Source: Candidatus Thalassarchaeaceae archaeon (GTDB lineage Archaea; Thermoplasmatota; Poseidoniia; Poseidoniales; Thalassarchaeaceae). Taken from it: a DNA stretch of 23,701 bases. The DNA lies in assembly GCA_030745885.1 (NCBI GenBank), contig JASLNR010000065.1, positions 1 through 23,701 of the forward strand, written 5' to 3'. A program made the position numbers and the translations under genes. Numbering within the stretch: the first letter of the stretch is position 1; each line of letters starts with the position of its first letter. Under the pieces are notes generated by a model. The model was given only the letters and a program-made list of their open reading frames with translations. It did not search any database and had not been told where the DNA came from. Of this stretch, positions 1 to 9,031 are shown in pieces.

Positions 1-45
1 GTGAATTCCACCGTCATCATCGAGGGTCTACTGAGCGACCCCTGA
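1..45 (+). CDS. possible C-terminal tail of an upstream gene (partial)
   Basis: Frame 1 is open from the first base and ends with TGA at 43-45, giving a 15-residue tail that ends IIEGLLSDP. It could be the end of a gene lying mostly outside the window. It is too short to assign to any family. The same coding pattern seems partly repeated 42 bases downstream ([10 protein letters not shown] in the same frame), which would fit a small duplication. Confidence 0.25.
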   Translation: MNSTVIIEGLLSDP

Positions 46-154
46 ATGACAAGTGCCATCATCATGGGTCTGCAGGCAGAACCCAGGATTACGCATACGT
101 CACAAAGCAACCGTGGTACTCAGGGGCATCATCTTCCCTACGGACTTGCCAGTG

Positions 155-164
155 GAACATGTTC
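155..164. promoter_or_regulatory. palindrome GAACATGTTC upstream of bcrC
   Basis: This is a perfect 10-bp palindrome, followed by GGGAG. The same core occurs upstream of both CxCH-protein genes (11138-11151 and 22768-22783). It lies just upstream of a TATA-like element, where an archaeal operator would be expected. If it is an operator, the bcrC start must lie downstream of it. The regulator is unknown. Confidence 0.45.
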
Positions 165-190
165 GGGAGCAATTCGACATATTTCACAGC
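165..190 (+). promoter_or_regulatory. possible archaeal TATA-type promoter of the bcr operon
   Basis: A TATA-like CATATTT lies at 178-184, with AATTCGA before it. Archaeal transcription usually starts about 25 bases downstream of the box, which would be near 205-210. That is just before the in-frame ATG at 214 and just after the one at 202, and would give a leaderless or very short-leader mRNA. Support is by position only. Confidence 0.3.
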
Positions 191-213
191 GATTCAGCGA
201 CATGGGCGCTGAA

Positions 214-1404
214 ATGCACATTCAGTTCAGCAGCGATTCGAGAATTCAAACATTGGAGGGATGGAGGGGCGAATCTATCGATCAGGTGCTATGGCTGTGT
301 CGAGAGACTCTTGACGATTCCTCATGGCCAACTGTCAAGGCCTGGCGTGAAGGTGGAGGCAAGGTCCTTGGGCATTTCCAAGTATACTTTCCTGAAGAGT
401 TCGCACACGCAGCTGGTATGTTGCCTGTGAAGATGGCGGGAGCCACGGTCGAACCCAGATTGTCCGACAGCCGTTTCGGTTCGTATCTCTGTTCAATCAT
501 GAAGACCAATCTCGAACAGGCACTCAGTGGACGTATGGTCCTCGACATGTTCGTCACCCATCCAATCTGCGATGCGGCTAGGAATCTCGGAGCGATTTGG
601 GGGCGTAACTTCGACTATCCCTGTCAGATTCTCTATCTGCCGCAGAACCCCAATTCAGCCTATTCTAAGCAATATCTCACAGACGAGTACTCTAGGCTAA
701 GAGGAGAAATTGAGAAGGTATCTGGTAGAGAGATCACTGATGATGCATTGCGGAACTCAATCGCCGTCTTCAATGAAAATCGAATGCTGCTAAGGCGTCT
801 GTACGATATCAAGAGGGAGTTGCCTTGGGTGATAACTGCTGATGAAGCGTATACCTTGATTCGGCTGGCCGGATTCATGCCAAGGGAGGAACACAATGAG
901 TTGCTATCCTATGTTCTCTCTCTGTTGCCCAGTCGGCCGTCACGTAAACAAGACAGAATCAGAGTAGTCTTCGAGGGTGGGTTCTGTGAGCAGCCCCCAC
1001 TCGATCTCCTGAGGACAATTGGGCAGTCCTGCTATGTGGTTGATGATGACCTTCTCATTGGACTTCGTTGGATTACAGAAGATGTCGAATCTGGTGAGGA
1101 TCCGGTGGCAGCTCTAGCCTCCGCCTACATCGATCAATCGTCCTACAGCCCCGTTCAACATGATTTGAATAAGCCGAAGGAGAGGATGCTTCTCGAGCGC
1201 TTGCGCGAGGCTGAGGCCGATGCGGTCATTGTCACCGCCGCCAAGATGTGCGAGCCTGGTCTTGAGGAGCAGGTGAATTACATCCACATGCTCGAGGCGG
1301 AAGGTATCCCTTTCTTTGTCAGTGAATTCGAGGAGAACATGACTACCTTCGATCATCTAGAAATTCAGTTGGAGACATTCGTGGAGAACATATTGTTTGA
1401 TTGA
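214..1404 (+). CDS. bcrC: benzoyl-CoA reductase, subunit C (BcrC/BadD/BzdN)
   Basis: This is one of the two iron-sulfur subunits of the catalytic half of class I benzoyl-CoA reductase, which with ferredoxin and ATP reduces benzoyl-CoA to cyclohexa-1,5-diene-1-carbonyl-CoA in the cytoplasm. The family pattern is clear: [20 protein letters not shown] near the N-terminus, then [36 protein letters not shown] and [11 protein letters not shown]. The Cys positions match those of known BcrC proteins. The frame is open from 46, but the region before about 290 has no similarity I recognise and contains a palindrome and a TATA-like box. I therefore chose ATG 214 (396 aa), close to the roughly 380 aa of known BcrC. 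Other possible starts are ATG 202, TTG 253 and GTG 286; GTG 286 has a GGAGGGG at 263-269. The gene is followed after 9 bases by bcrB. Identity is firm, the start is not. Confidence 0.9.
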   Translation: MHIQFSSDSRIQTLEGWRGESIDQVLWLCRETLDDSSWPTVKAWREGGGKVLGHFQVYFPEEFAHAAGMLPVKMAGATVEPRLSDSRFGSYLCSIMKTNLEQALSGRMVLDMFVTHPICDAARNLGAIWGRNFDYPCQILYLPQNPNSAYSKQYLTDEYSRLRGEIEKVSGREITDDALRNSIAVFNENRMLLRRLYDIKRELPWVITADEAYTLIRLAGFMPREEHNELLSYVLSLLPSRPSRKQDRIRVVFEGGFCEQPPLDLLRTIGQSCYVVDDDLLIGLRWITEDVESGEDPVAALASAYIDQSSYSPVQHDLNKPKERMLLERLREAEADAVIVTAAKMCEPGLEEQVNYIHMLEAEGIPFFVSEFEENMTTFDHLEIQLETFVENILFD

Positions 1405-1413
1405 AGTGAAAAT

Positions 1414-2715
1414 ATGAGTGCAGAAGTACAGAACGAAATGATGAGGAGAGGGAACAGAGAAGGTTCGGAACTGTTCCGCAAGTGGTTCCAGGGCTTGAAT
1501 CAAGCATCCGATGAGGGAAAATCGGCTGCATATGTTTTCGTCATGGGCAGTCTTGCGGAGATTCTTCACGCCTTTGACATGCCAATAGTGATGCCTGAGA
1601 TAACCTCGCTCCAAACTGCAGTCAGAAGAAAATCGGCCGATCTTCTGAATGAGGCGGAGGACCACGGATATTCGCCCGACATCTGCGGTTACGTCAAGGC
1701 TGACTACGCAATACAGTCGAGAGGGGGAGAACACCCCCTAGGAAGGCTACCAAAGCCTGGATTGGCTCTGCTGACCAATGCGTGTAACACCTATCTCAAG
1801 TGGGGGGAGATGTGGGGGAGGATGTTCGATACCCCCCTCTTCACACTGGATATACCAGGTACTCGTGCCAAAGGAACCCAGTCTTGGCCCGGCGACCCAC
1901 AGTTTGAGACCGAGAAGCGCTATGTCAGGGCTCAAATCGATGAATTAATCCAAACCTGCGAAGAAATCACCGGAAAGGAGTTCGACATTGAGAGACTCAA
2001 ACAGAACTTGGAGTACTCGAACAGGATGTCTGCGGCTTGGAAGGGGATTCTTGAGTGCAACAAGAAAGGACCTGCAGTATTCAATGCCCTGTCTGACGGA
2101 ACTGTATACCTTGGTGTGAACAACGTCTGGCGTGGGACCGAGGAAGGCGCGGAGTATTTTGAGAGGCTACTCGAAGAGAAGCGTTGGATGAATGAGAACC
2201 GCATCGGAGCGGCAAAGGAGGGGAGGCATCGTCTTGCCTTCATTGGAGTGCCATGCTACCCCATCTTCAAAGAATTCAGCGAACTATTCACGGACTGGGG
2301 TGGGGTATTCGTTATCTCGACCTATCTTTGGTTCGCCTCGGGTGGCAACAACTTAGGTGTTCAGTACGATCTTGAAGACCCTCTAGATTCTCTAGCAGAG
2401 GTCACTCTGATCCATGTACGTGATGCAATGGACTCTATGTTCCATCCTGAACAGGTTCTGCTGGAAAATCTAGATGATTTTGGGATAGAAGGTGTGGTTT
2501 ACCATCCAATCAAGAGTTGTAGGACAATTTCTACAGGACTTGCAGATAATCGACGAGAACTAATGGGGAAGACCGATTTGCCCAGTCTTTTCATCGAGTC
2601 GGACATGATGGACAAGAGAGTCATCTCGGTGGCTCAGATGAAGAACAGGGTCGATGCCTTCTTCGAGGGCATAGAGATGAGGAAGGCGACTCGTTTGCAG
2701 GAGGCTGCCCAATGA
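1414..2715 (+). CDS. bcrB: benzoyl-CoA reductase, subunit B (BcrB/BadE/BzdO)
   Basis: This is the second iron-sulfur subunit of the benzoyl-CoA reductase catalytic module. The protein is 433 aa, the usual length (about 430). Recognisable features are CGYVKADYA near residue 90, a Cys in [12 protein letters not shown], and the C-terminal block [12 protein letters not shown] followed by [10 protein letters not shown] and [11 protein letters not shown]. This block is shared by BcrB and the 2-hydroxyacyl-CoA dehydratase B subunits. The large conserved middle section and the neighbouring bcrC, bcrA and bcrD favour benzoyl-CoA reductase over a 2-hydroxyacyl-CoA dehydratase. The ATG at 1414 follows AAGTGA. 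The stop overlaps the bcrA start as ATGA (2712-2715), which suggests translational coupling. Confidence 0.93.
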   Translation: MSAEVQNEMMRRGNREGSELFRKWFQGLNQASDEGKSAAYVFVMGSLAEILHAFDMPIVMPEITSLQTAVRRKSADLLNEAEDHGYSPDICGYVKADYAIQSRGGEHPLGRLPKPGLALLTNACNTYLKWGEMWGRMFDTPLFTLDIPGTRAKGTQSWPGDPQFETEKRYVRAQIDELIQTCEEITGKEFDIERLKQNLEYSNRMSAAWKGILECNKKGPAVFNALSDGTVYLGVNNVWRGTEEGAEYFERLLEEKRWMNENRIGAAKEGRHRLAFIGVPCYPIFKEFSELFTDWGGVFVISTYLWFASGGNNLGVQYDLEDPLDSLAEVTLIHVRDAMDSMFHPEQVLLENLDDFGIEGVVYHPIKSCRTISTGLADNRRELMGKTDLPSLFIESDMMDKRVISVAQMKNRVDAFFEGIEMRKATRLQEAAQ

Positions 2716-3512
2716 TTCACGTTGCCGGTGTGGATGTTGGCTCCACTCAGACCAAGGCCGTGATTATCGACGAGGAGGGGGCAATCCTAGGTCGCTCTCT
2801 CATAGATACCGGTGCTGATGTAGTAAAGGCGGCCGAGAACTCCTTCGCCCTCGCCCTCGGGGACGCGGGGCTGGCTCCTGATGACGTGTCGTACGTCATC
2901 GGTACCGGATACGGCCGCTACAAGGTGACTTTCGGAGATGATCAGGTGACTGAGATTTCCTGCCACGGCAGGGGAGCAGTGCACATGTTTCCCGGAACGA
3001 GGACTGTAATCGACATGGGGGGCCAGGACACCAAGGCAATTGCAGTCAGCGAAACAGGGGAGATTGTCGACTTCTGCATGAACGACAAGTGCGCGGCCGG
3101 GACCGGGCGTTTTCTCGGAGCCGCCTCTGCCGCGCTCGACATTCCCCTCGACGACCTCGGGCCAACGGCCCTAAGAGCCACTAAACCCGTCAGAATCAGC
3201 ACCACATGCACTGTGTTCGCAGAGACAGAGATCCTCTCTTGGCTTGGCAAGGGCAAGAAGATTGAAGACATCTTGATGGGAGTCCACCAGTCAATCAGCT
3301 CCCGCTCAATCGGGCTCCTGCGCAGGGTCGGCATTGACGAGGAGGTATCCTTCACCGGTGGAGTAGCTAGGAACCTCGGGATGGTTCACGTCTTGAATGA
3401 GAATCTCGAACTGGAGATGAACGTCAGTGAGGAATCGCACTTCATGGGTGCTCTCGGCGCCGCCCTGTACGCCATGGACAGAGCACGCTCTGCGCAGGAG
3501 GCGATGGCATGA
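2712..3512 (+). CDS. bcrA: benzoyl-CoA reductase ATPase subunit (BcrA/BadF/BzdP type)
   Basis: This is an ASKHA-fold ATPase subunit that couples ATP hydrolysis to electron transfer from a [4Fe-4S] cluster into the BcrBC module. The 266-aa protein shows the phosphate-1 loop [27 protein letters not shown], the phosphate-2 region [10 protein letters not shown], and the cluster-ligand motifs NDKCAAGTG and STTCTVFAE, which give one Cys per subunit. The adenosine motif is FTGGVARN. It is much shorter than Thauera BcrA (about 438 aa) and closer in size to the Azoarcus Bzd-type ATPase subunits. The A label rests on gene order (C-B-A-D). Subunits activating 2-hydroxyacyl-CoA dehydratases look similar, but those normally have a single ATPase gene. 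It overlaps both neighbours by four bases. Confidence 0.88.
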   Translation: MIHVAGVDVGSTQTKAVIIDEEGAILGRSLIDTGADVVKAAENSFALALGDAGLAPDDVSYVIGTGYGRYKVTFGDDQVTEISCHGRGAVHMFPGTRTVIDMGGQDTKAIAVSETGEIVDFCMNDKCAAGTGRFLGAASAALDIPLDDLGPTALRATKPVRISTTCTVFAETEILSWLGKGKKIEDILMGVHQSISSRSIGLLRRVGIDEEVSFTGGVARNLGMVHVLNENLELEMNVSEESHFMGALGAALYAMDRARSAQEAMA

Positions 3513-4309
3513 CCCACGTAGCGGGAATCGACATCGGATCGACCTACACCAAGGTGGTCTTGCTCGACGAGGGCGGGAACATAGCCGGGCGGGCCATGTG
3601 CCCCACCGGGTTCAAACTGGATGTAGCAGCCCAGATAACCTTCGAACAGGTCCTCTCCGAAGCGGGCCTTTCCCAATCCGACGTGGGCTATACCATCTCC
3701 ACTGGGTACGGACGCCACCAAGTCGAGTTCAGAGACGTCACAGTCACCTCTCTGACATCTGCAGCCCGTGGGGCTCACTGGTTCTTCCCCGGTACTAGGA
3801 CGGTGCTCGACATCGGTGGTCAGACCATGAAGGCGAGCAAGCTCGACGAGAGAGTCAAGGTGAAGTCGTTCAGACTGAACGACAAGTGCGCAGCAGGAAC
3901 TGGCGCCTTCCTAGAGAAGACAGCACGATACATGAACTACTCCACAGAAGAGATCGGCCCACTGGCCGCCTTCTCCACCGTGCCTGTTGAGATATCAGGG
4001 GTCTGTGCTGTCTTCGCTGAGTCCGAGGTGATCAACCAGCTCACCATCGGCTCTGCCCCATCGGACATCATGAACGGGGCCATGCAGTCTCTCGTAGGGC
4101 GCTCCCTGCAACTGATGAGGAGAGTGAAGATGGAGCCCGAATATACCCTAATCGGGGGGATAATGAGATTCCCCACGATGACCGACGTCCTCACCGAGAA
4201 GATTGGAGGAGGGGTGAACGTTCCCGAGGGTGACCTCGTCCAGTACGCAGGTGCGATTGGAGCGGCGACTCTGGCATCGCAAAGGTTGGAGAAGAAGAGG
4301 GGGGGATGA
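3509..4309 (+). CDS. bcrD: benzoyl-CoA reductase ATPase subunit (BcrD/BadG/BzdQ type)
   Basis: This is the second ASKHA-family ATPase subunit, 266 aa, paralogous to the preceding gene. It has [46 protein letters not shown] and [14 protein letters not shown], with the two cluster Cys retained. The phosphate-2 region reads [11 protein letters not shown], so Thr replaces the Asp of GGQD found in the first subunit. I recall the GGQTMKAS form from BadG/BzdQ-type subunits. Two unequal ATPase genes next to bcrCB are the hallmark of class I benzoyl-CoA reductase. The start ATG at 3509 overlaps the previous stop, and its own stop overlaps the next start. The ADP/ATP-binding end reads TLIGGIMRF. Confidence 0.88.
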   Translation: MTHVAGIDIGSTYTKVVLLDEGGNIAGRAMCPTGFKLDVAAQITFEQVLSEAGLSQSDVGYTISTGYGRHQVEFRDVTVTSLTSAARGAHWFFPGTRTVLDIGGQTMKASKLDERVKVKSFRLNDKCAAGTGAFLEKTARYMNYSTEEIGPLAAFSTVPVEISGVCAVFAESEVINQLTIGSAPSDIMNGAMQSLVGRSLQLMRRVKMEPEYTLIGGIMRFPTMTDVLTEKIGGGVNVPEGDLVQYAGAIGAATLASQRLEKKRGG

Positions 4310-5421
4310 TGAGACTCCCCCTCGCGCCGACCGAGTCCCGTGAAGCGGATTTGACCTCAGAGGGCTGGACCAAGCAGTTCTCGGCATCTGATCCAAGACT
4401 CTCCGAAATGGTAAGCGTCTTCGAGTCCTTGGGCAAGGAGGTCAGATTGGAGACAGAGTGCAGGGACGAGTTACGAGGTTCTGATTGCGAGGCATGCTTG
4501 GAGGCGCATCCAAACGGAGTCTGGGCGATTTGGACTAGGGACCCCACGGAAGATCCAGATTCGGGCGAATCCGAATATGTTCGCGCATTAGATTCTGTGC
4601 CAACAGGCACCAGAATGGCCCGAGGCCTTAGCGTGAGCAGTGTGGCCAACTTGAAAAGAGAAGGCTCCGTGTTAGTGGTGGAGATAGAGAATCCCCCTGT
4701 AAATATCATTGACTCCAAGGTGATTTCGGTCCTCATACAGGCCCTCGACGAGGCAGAGGCAGACACGAGTTGCTGCGCAATGGTCATCTCCGGCTCCGGA
4801 ACCAAGGGGTTCAGCGCTGGGGCTTCCATAGAGGAGCACCTGCCCGATCAGGCCACCGGGATGATTGGGGGGATGACTGATCTCCTTGAGAGACTGGGAA
4901 ATACTCCGCTCGTCACTCTCGCCGCAGTACATGGAATCTGCCTTGGAGGAGGTGCCGAGGTGGCACTGGCCTGCGACTTTGTCGTGACCAGTGAGGATAG
5001 CAGAATCGGAATACCCGAGATAACCGTGGGATGCTATCCCCCGTTCGCAATGCTGCAGTTGCCTTCGTTAGTCGGTATGCGCAGAGCGAAGCAGATGATT
5101 CTCACCGGTACCCCGATTTCGGGTCAGGAAGCAGCAGATACCGGTCTTGTCAGCAAGTGCGTCCGCAACGAGGACCTCATGCGGGAATCGATGGAAATGC
5201 TCGCTCCGATACTATCCAACCCACCGCAGGTGGTCGAGATGGCGCTACGCAACCTCCGCTCCCTCGACACTCTGCTGCACACGGTCGGACACAGGCGTAT
5301 GGGAGAGCGATTCCTAACTGATTTGATTCTCCATCCGGACTACACCGAGGGGCTGACCGCTTTCCTCGAGAAGCGAGACCCAGAATGGCAGTCTGACAGG
5401 TCGAATGAAGAGGAGGTGTGA
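4306..5421 (+). CDS. dch: cyclohexa-1,5-dienecarbonyl-CoA hydratase with extra N-terminal domain
   Basis: This enzyme adds water to the dienoyl-CoA made by benzoyl-CoA reductase, giving 6-hydroxycyclohex-1-ene-1-carbonyl-CoA. Residues from about 108 to 371 form a crotonase domain with FSAGASIEEHLPD, AAVHGICLGGGAEVALACDF (oxyanion-hole glycines) and GIPEITVGCYPPFAM. The EHLP and PEI-x-G-x-(F/Y)PP patterns are those I know from Dch. Known Dch proteins are about 260 aa, while this one is 371 aa. The first roughly 105 residues form a separate part with ESLGKEVRLET and a DCEACLEA Cys pair (C61, C64) followed by AIWTR, which I cannot assign. The ATG at 4306 overlaps the bcrD stop and follows a G-run; ATG 4309 is equally possible. 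Confidence 0.85.
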   Translation: MMRLPLAPTESREADLTSEGWTKQFSASDPRLSEMVSVFESLGKEVRLETECRDELRGSDCEACLEAHPNGVWAIWTRDPTEDPDSGESEYVRALDSVPTGTRMARGLSVSSVANLKREGSVLVVEIENPPVNIIDSKVISVLIQALDEAEADTSCCAMVISGSGTKGFSAGASIEEHLPDQATGMIGGMTDLLERLGNTPLVTLAAVHGICLGGGAEVALACDFVVTSEDSRIGIPEITVGCYPPFAMLQLPSLVGMRRAKQMILTGTPISGQEAADTGLVSKCVRNEDLMRESMEMLAPILSNPPQVVEMALRNLRSLDTLLHTVGHRRMGERFLTDLILHPDYTEGLTAFLEKRDPEWQSDRSNEEEV

Positions 5422-5424
5422 TAG

Positions 5425-6528
5425 TTGCGGGCCGTTCAGGACGTCTTTCAAATCAAGGGCTGGGAATTGGCCGAGGTCGGCGCTCCCCCGCGCATGAGAT
5501 CCTGGACCCTCGACCCGAGTGACCTCTCTCCCGGTGAGGTTCTCGTGGAGGTCGCTGGGTGCGGCGTCTGTCACACGGACCTCGGCTTCCACTACGATGG
5601 GGTTCGCACTAAGCACCCTCTCCCCCTGATTCTGGGACACGAGATCTCAGGCAGGGTAGTAGCAGTCAGTCAATCAGCGGCACCGTGGCTCGACAAGTCA
5701 GTGGTCATTCCTGCCGTGCTCCCGTGCGGGGAGTGTGAGGACTGCAATAGCAATCGAAGCAACGTCTGCCGAAGCCAGATGATGCCTGGGAATGACATCG
5801 ATGGTGGCTTCGCCAGCCACATCAGGGTACCTTCCCGGTGGTTGGTACCCATACCGGAGTCATACGGAGGAGAAATTGCATTGCTCTCCGTCGTTGCCGA
5901 CGCTGTCAGCACACCATGGCAGGCAATTCTCAGGGCAGAGGTCAGTGAGGGGGACGTAGCAGTCATAGTAGGCTGCGGAGGGGTCGGAGGCTACTGCGCA
6001 CAGCTGGCCCGCTCTCAGGGCGCGCACGTCACTTGCCTCGATGTCAGCCCTGCTAGCCTACTTTCGATGACGGAGCTGGGGTTCGAACAGGTCCGCGATG
6101 TCTCGGGGGAATCAAGCAGAGAGATTCGTTTCTGGTTGCGTCAGTTGGCCTCGTCGGAAGGCTGGGGAGGCAGTGGTTGGAAGATTTTCGAGTGCAGTGG
6201 CAATCCCTCCGGACAAACGCTCGCTTTCGATCTTATAGGGCCCAGCGGCACACTAGCCGTGGTCGGCTTCACGATGGACAAGGTAAGCATCCGCTTGTCC
6301 AATTTGATGGCTCACGATGCCAAGGCGTTCGGAAACTGGGGCTGTCAACCAGAATTGTACCCGCAACTGCTCGATAGGGTACTCTCAGGCGCTGTCGATC
6401 TGAGTGCGACCACCGAGATGAGGAAGCTTTCTGAGATTGAGGACGTCTTCGACTCAATCCATCAGGGAGCAGGCGGCAAGAGGGTCATTTTAGTCCCTGA
6501 TGAGTCATGGAAGGATGAGTGGCAATGA
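5425..6528 (+). CDS. had: 6-hydroxycyclohex-1-ene-1-carbonyl-CoA dehydrogenase
   Basis: This is a zinc-dependent, NAD+-linked medium-chain alcohol dehydrogenase that oxidises the product of Dch to 6-oxocyclohex-1-ene-1-carbonyl-CoA. The 367-aa length matches Had/BzdX (about 368). Catalytic zinc residues are seen in CGVCHTDLGFHYDG and LGHE. The structural zinc motif is CGECEDCNSNRSNVC, and the Rossmann motif is GCGGVGGYCAQ. The HTDLGFHYDGV segment with KHPLPLILGHEISG is typical of this subfamily. Translation starts at TTG 5425, chosen because a strong AGGAGGTG lies at 5411-5418, six bases upstream. The gene starts 3 bases after dch and overlaps the next gene by ATGA. Confidence 0.9.
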   Translation: MRAVQDVFQIKGWELAEVGAPPRMRSWTLDPSDLSPGEVLVEVAGCGVCHTDLGFHYDGVRTKHPLPLILGHEISGRVVAVSQSAAPWLDKSVVIPAVLPCGECEDCNSNRSNVCRSQMMPGNDIDGGFASHIRVPSRWLVPIPESYGGEIALLSVVADAVSTPWQAILRAEVSEGDVAVIVGCGGVGGYCAQLARSQGAHVTCLDVSPASLLSMTELGFEQVRDVSGESSREIRFWLRQLASSEGWGGSGWKIFECSGNPSGQTLAFDLIGPSGTLAVVGFTMDKVSIRLSNLMAHDAKAFGNWGCQPELYPQLLDRVLSGAVDLSATTEMRKLSEIEDVFDSIHQGAGGKRVILVPDESWKDEWQ

Positions 6529-7097
6529 GGAGGAGCACGAAGAGGCTGATGGACGAACACGAACTTATCCTCCAAACGATTGATTCCATGGGAACCATGG
6601 CCGATTCCGCATCCGCTAGAGGAGAAGTGGATGAGCCGTTCTGGCGTGATGCCATCGATTTCATCCGAAACTTCGCCGATGGCTTGCATCATCAGAAGGA
6701 AGAGGGACAGCTCTTCGAGATGTACTCTAGGAGGGGGCTCAGCCGAGAATACGGTCCCGTTGCCGTAATGCTGAACGAGCATGTGATGGGAAGGGACTGC
6801 GTCTCCCGCATGGAGGCGGCGGTGGCAAATCAATCTCCAGATCAGCTAGCCAGGGCAGCGAGGGACTACTGCGAACTGCTGATCCAGCACATCGCCAAGG
6901 AGAACCAGATCCTCTTCCCATTGGGTGAGACTGTACTCTCTGACTCCGACGAGATCGAGCTGAACATCAGATTCGATGAGGCAGAACTCGAATTGGGAGG
7001 CACATCGAACACTCTCCGCTATCGCGAACTCGCTGCATCGCTCGCCGAGCATGCTGCCTTTGTCGCCCGCGGAGACCCCAAGCAGGTGAACACATGA
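6525..7097 (+). CDS. hemerythrin-like HHE-domain protein
   Basis: This is a predicted di-iron four-helix protein of 190 aa. The pattern fits hemerythrin-like domains: H in MDEHELILQTID, HHQKEEGQLFE (H-x3-E), H in LNEHVMGRD and LIQHIAKENQILFP (H-x3-E). About 40 further residues of unknown role follow. ATG 6525 is preferred because it overlaps the had stop and follows AAGGATGAG; GTG 6519 is also open. Its place inside a benzoyl-CoA reductase operon, between had and oah, suggests oxygen or NO sensing or scavenging to protect the very oxygen-sensitive reductase. That is inference. The same fold recurs at 22048-22551, although the two proteins are clearly different. Confidence 0.82.
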   Translation: MRRSTKRLMDEHELILQTIDSMGTMADSASARGEVDEPFWRDAIDFIRNFADGLHHQKEEGQLFEMYSRRGLSREYGPVAVMLNEHVMGRDCVSRMEAAVANQSPDQLARAARDYCELLIQHIAKENQILFPLGETVLSDSDEIELNIRFDEAELELGGTSNTLRYRELAASLAEHAAFVARGDPKQVNT

Positions 7098-8254
7098 CAG
7101 CAAGCGCCCCCGCATTTTCAGACGCCCCCAAAGACGCCAACAGGCACGCCTTCTCCGAGCACGCCGACTTCGAACACATTCATGTCGAGATGCGCCCCCT
7201 GTCAAGACCCGCTGGGAGCGTTGTCGAAAGTCTGTTCGACGCTTGGATTTGGCTCGATAACCCAACTCAGTACAACTCCTACACCACAGACAGCCTGCGA
7301 GAGCTGTGCCTAGCCCTCGATTGGGCCTCCACTCGCGCTGATGTCAACTGCATCGTCCTGACGGCTGTCGGTGACAGGGCGTTCTGCACGGGTGGAAATA
7401 CATTGGAGTACGAAGAGGATTACTCGTGGAGACCCCAGGAGTACCGGACCTACATGGGGGTGTTCAACCGCATGGTGTCCCTGATTCTCGAAAACGAGAA
7501 GCCGGTCATCAATCGAGTCAATGGGATGAGGATTGCCGGTGGACAGGAGATGGGTCTGGCGTGCGACTTCACCATATCTTCCGACCTCGCCCGGTACGGG
7601 CAGGCTGGACCAAAGCACGGCTCTGCCCCAGACGGTGGGTCCACCGACTTCCTCGACCTCTACGTCGGTTTCGCCCGTGCGATGGAGTCCTGCGTCCTGT
7701 GTGAGCACTGGTCAGCCCACAAGGCACACCACATCGGTCTTGTGAACCAGATAGTGCCCGTCCTGAGGAATTCCGAGGGAGAGTGGATCCCGAATCCGCT
7801 GGTCCGCCTCGATTGGGTGGACCCCGTTTCCGGGCAGATTGTCTACGGGGAATTCCTCGAGGGCGAGGACAAGAGAGTAGGCAGAGAGGTCATGCGGGGT
7901 TGCGAAGTCAATCTCTCCAATCTCGACGAGGCGGTCGAGAGGCTGTCTTGGAAACTTGTCAACACCTTTCCCGGTTGCACTCGAAAGACACTCACCAGCG
8001 TGAGGAAGAAGAAACTGCACTGGTGGGATGCCAACCGCGAGACCAACCGCGAATGGTTGGCTCTGAACATGGCTGTGGAAGCCGCGGCCGGCTTCCGGGC
8101 GTTCAACCTCGGAGGCCGGGAACTCGAGGACGGATCTAGAACTTCGCGACAGGTAGACTTCATCGAAGTCAGGAGAGCCATAGCCCGTGGTGAGCGGTGG
8201 ACCGACGAGCTGGTCGAGTCTTGGATGCCAAAGGCCCCAGAAGAGGATTCATGA
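7094..8254 (+). CDS. oah: 6-oxocyclohex-1-ene-1-carbonyl-CoA hydrolase
   Basis: This ring-opening crotonase-family enzyme adds water twice to 6-oxocyclohex-1-ene-1-carbonyl-CoA, giving 3-hydroxypimelyl-CoA, the first open-chain intermediate of the pathway. At 386 aa it fits the family (about 377). Diagnostic blocks are FCTGGNTLEYEEDYSWRPQE, RVNGMRIAGGQEMGLACDF, GQAGPKHGSAPDGGSTDFL and CEHWSAHKAHHIGLVNQIVP, which line up closely with Oah/BzdY. The ATG overlaps the stop of the hemerythrin gene (ATGA at 7094-7097). With bcrCBAD, dch and had it completes the upper benzoyl-CoA pathway as far as ring opening. Confidence 0.93.
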   Translation: MTASAPAFSDAPKDANRHAFSEHADFEHIHVEMRPLSRPAGSVVESLFDAWIWLDNPTQYNSYTTDSLRELCLALDWASTRADVNCIVLTAVGDRAFCTGGNTLEYEEDYSWRPQEYRTYMGVFNRMVSLILENEKPVINRVNGMRIAGGQEMGLACDFTISSDLARYGQAGPKHGSAPDGGSTDFLDLYVGFARAMESCVLCEHWSAHKAHHIGLVNQIVPVLRNSEGEWIPNPLVRLDWVDPVSGQIVYGEFLEGEDKRVGREVMRGCEVNLSNLDEAVERLSWKLVNTFPGCTRKTLTSVRKKKLHWWDANRETNREWLALNMAVEAAAGFRAFNLGGRELEDGSRTSRQVDFIEVRRAIARGERWTDELVESWMPKAPEEDS

Positions 8255-8263
8255 GGTGATGCA

Positions 8264-9022
8264 TTGAACGAGAGCACGGACTTGAGGGGCAGCGTCGCCT
8301 TGGTAACCGGGGGAAGCAGTGGGATAGGGCTGGCGATTTGTGAGCGCCTGGCTGCGGCCGGGGCCGACATCGCGCTGACTCACCATCCCAGCGAGGGAGA
8401 GCCAAGACTCGCCTGTGATGCGGTAGAGTCGAAGGGAGTTCGCTGCCTTGCCTTCGCTGCAGACGTCAGGGATGCGGACGCGGCCACCGAGATTTTCGCG
8501 AGTGTGGAATCAGAACTAGGTGGAGTGGATATCCTCGTCTGCAACGCGGGAACTACCAGAGACGCTGTCCTCTGGAAGACGAGCATTTCGGACTGGGACG
8601 AGGTTATTTCCGTCAATCTGACCGGCGCTTTCAACTACCTCAGGCAGATGGCTTCGCTCTCGCGGAGGAATCCCAAGCCACGCAGCACCGTCCTCATTTC
8701 CTCAATCAACGGCATCAGAGGTAAGTTCGCTCAGTCTGCCTACTCGGCCTCTAAAGCAGGACTGATCGGCCTCGGGCGCTCCGCTGCTAAGGATCTCGGA
8801 AGATGGGGGACCAGAGTGAACCTAGTAGCACCCGGAATGACCCTGACCGAGATGACCGCTGACCTCCCTGAGCAGGTAATCGAGACGGCCGCAGCAGAGG
8901 CCCTCGACGACCGCCTGACCGAGCCCACGGACATAGCCGAAGCAGTACTCTTCCTGTCCGCTGGGACATCCCGGCATATCACCGGCGTTGTCCTGCCTGT
9001 AGATGGGGGGCAACTGCTGTGA
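8264..9022 (+). CDS. short-chain dehydrogenase/reductase (FabG-like)
   Basis: This is a classical SDR of 252 aa. The cofactor motif is TGGSSGIG, NAG is present in LVCNAGTTRD, the catalytic Ser is in LISSINGI and the YxxxK motif is YSASK. A PVDGG end is typical of FabG-like proteins. The substrate cannot be read from the sequence. Its position right after oah makes oxidation of 3-hydroxypimelyl-CoA, or another 3-hydroxyacyl-CoA of the lower pathway, the most economical guess. A 3-oxoacyl reductase role is the alternative. The start is TTG 8264, supported by GAGGTGAT at 8253-8260, which overlaps the oah stop. Confidence 0.85.
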   Translation: MNESTDLRGSVALVTGGSSGIGLAICERLAAAGADIALTHHPSEGEPRLACDAVESKGVRCLAFAADVRDADAATEIFASVESELGGVDILVCNAGTTRDAVLWKTSISDWDEVISVNLTGAFNYLRQMASLSRRNPKPRSTVLISSINGIRGKFAQSAYSASKAGLIGLGRSAAKDLGRWGTRVNLVAPGMTLTEMTADLPEQVIETAAAEALDDRLTEPTDIAEAVLFLSAGTSRHITGVVLPVDGGQLL

Positions 9023-9031
9023 GGATTTGCC

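Noticed and set aside
53..430. 125-codon + strand frame overlapping bcrC
   Set aside because: It overlaps the conserved N-terminal part of BcrC in another frame and shows no recognisable family.
214..4309. 2-Hydroxyacyl-CoA dehydratase with its activator
   Set aside because: Two unequal ATPase genes, the bcrC motifs and the following dch, had and oah genes fit only benzoyl-CoA reductase.
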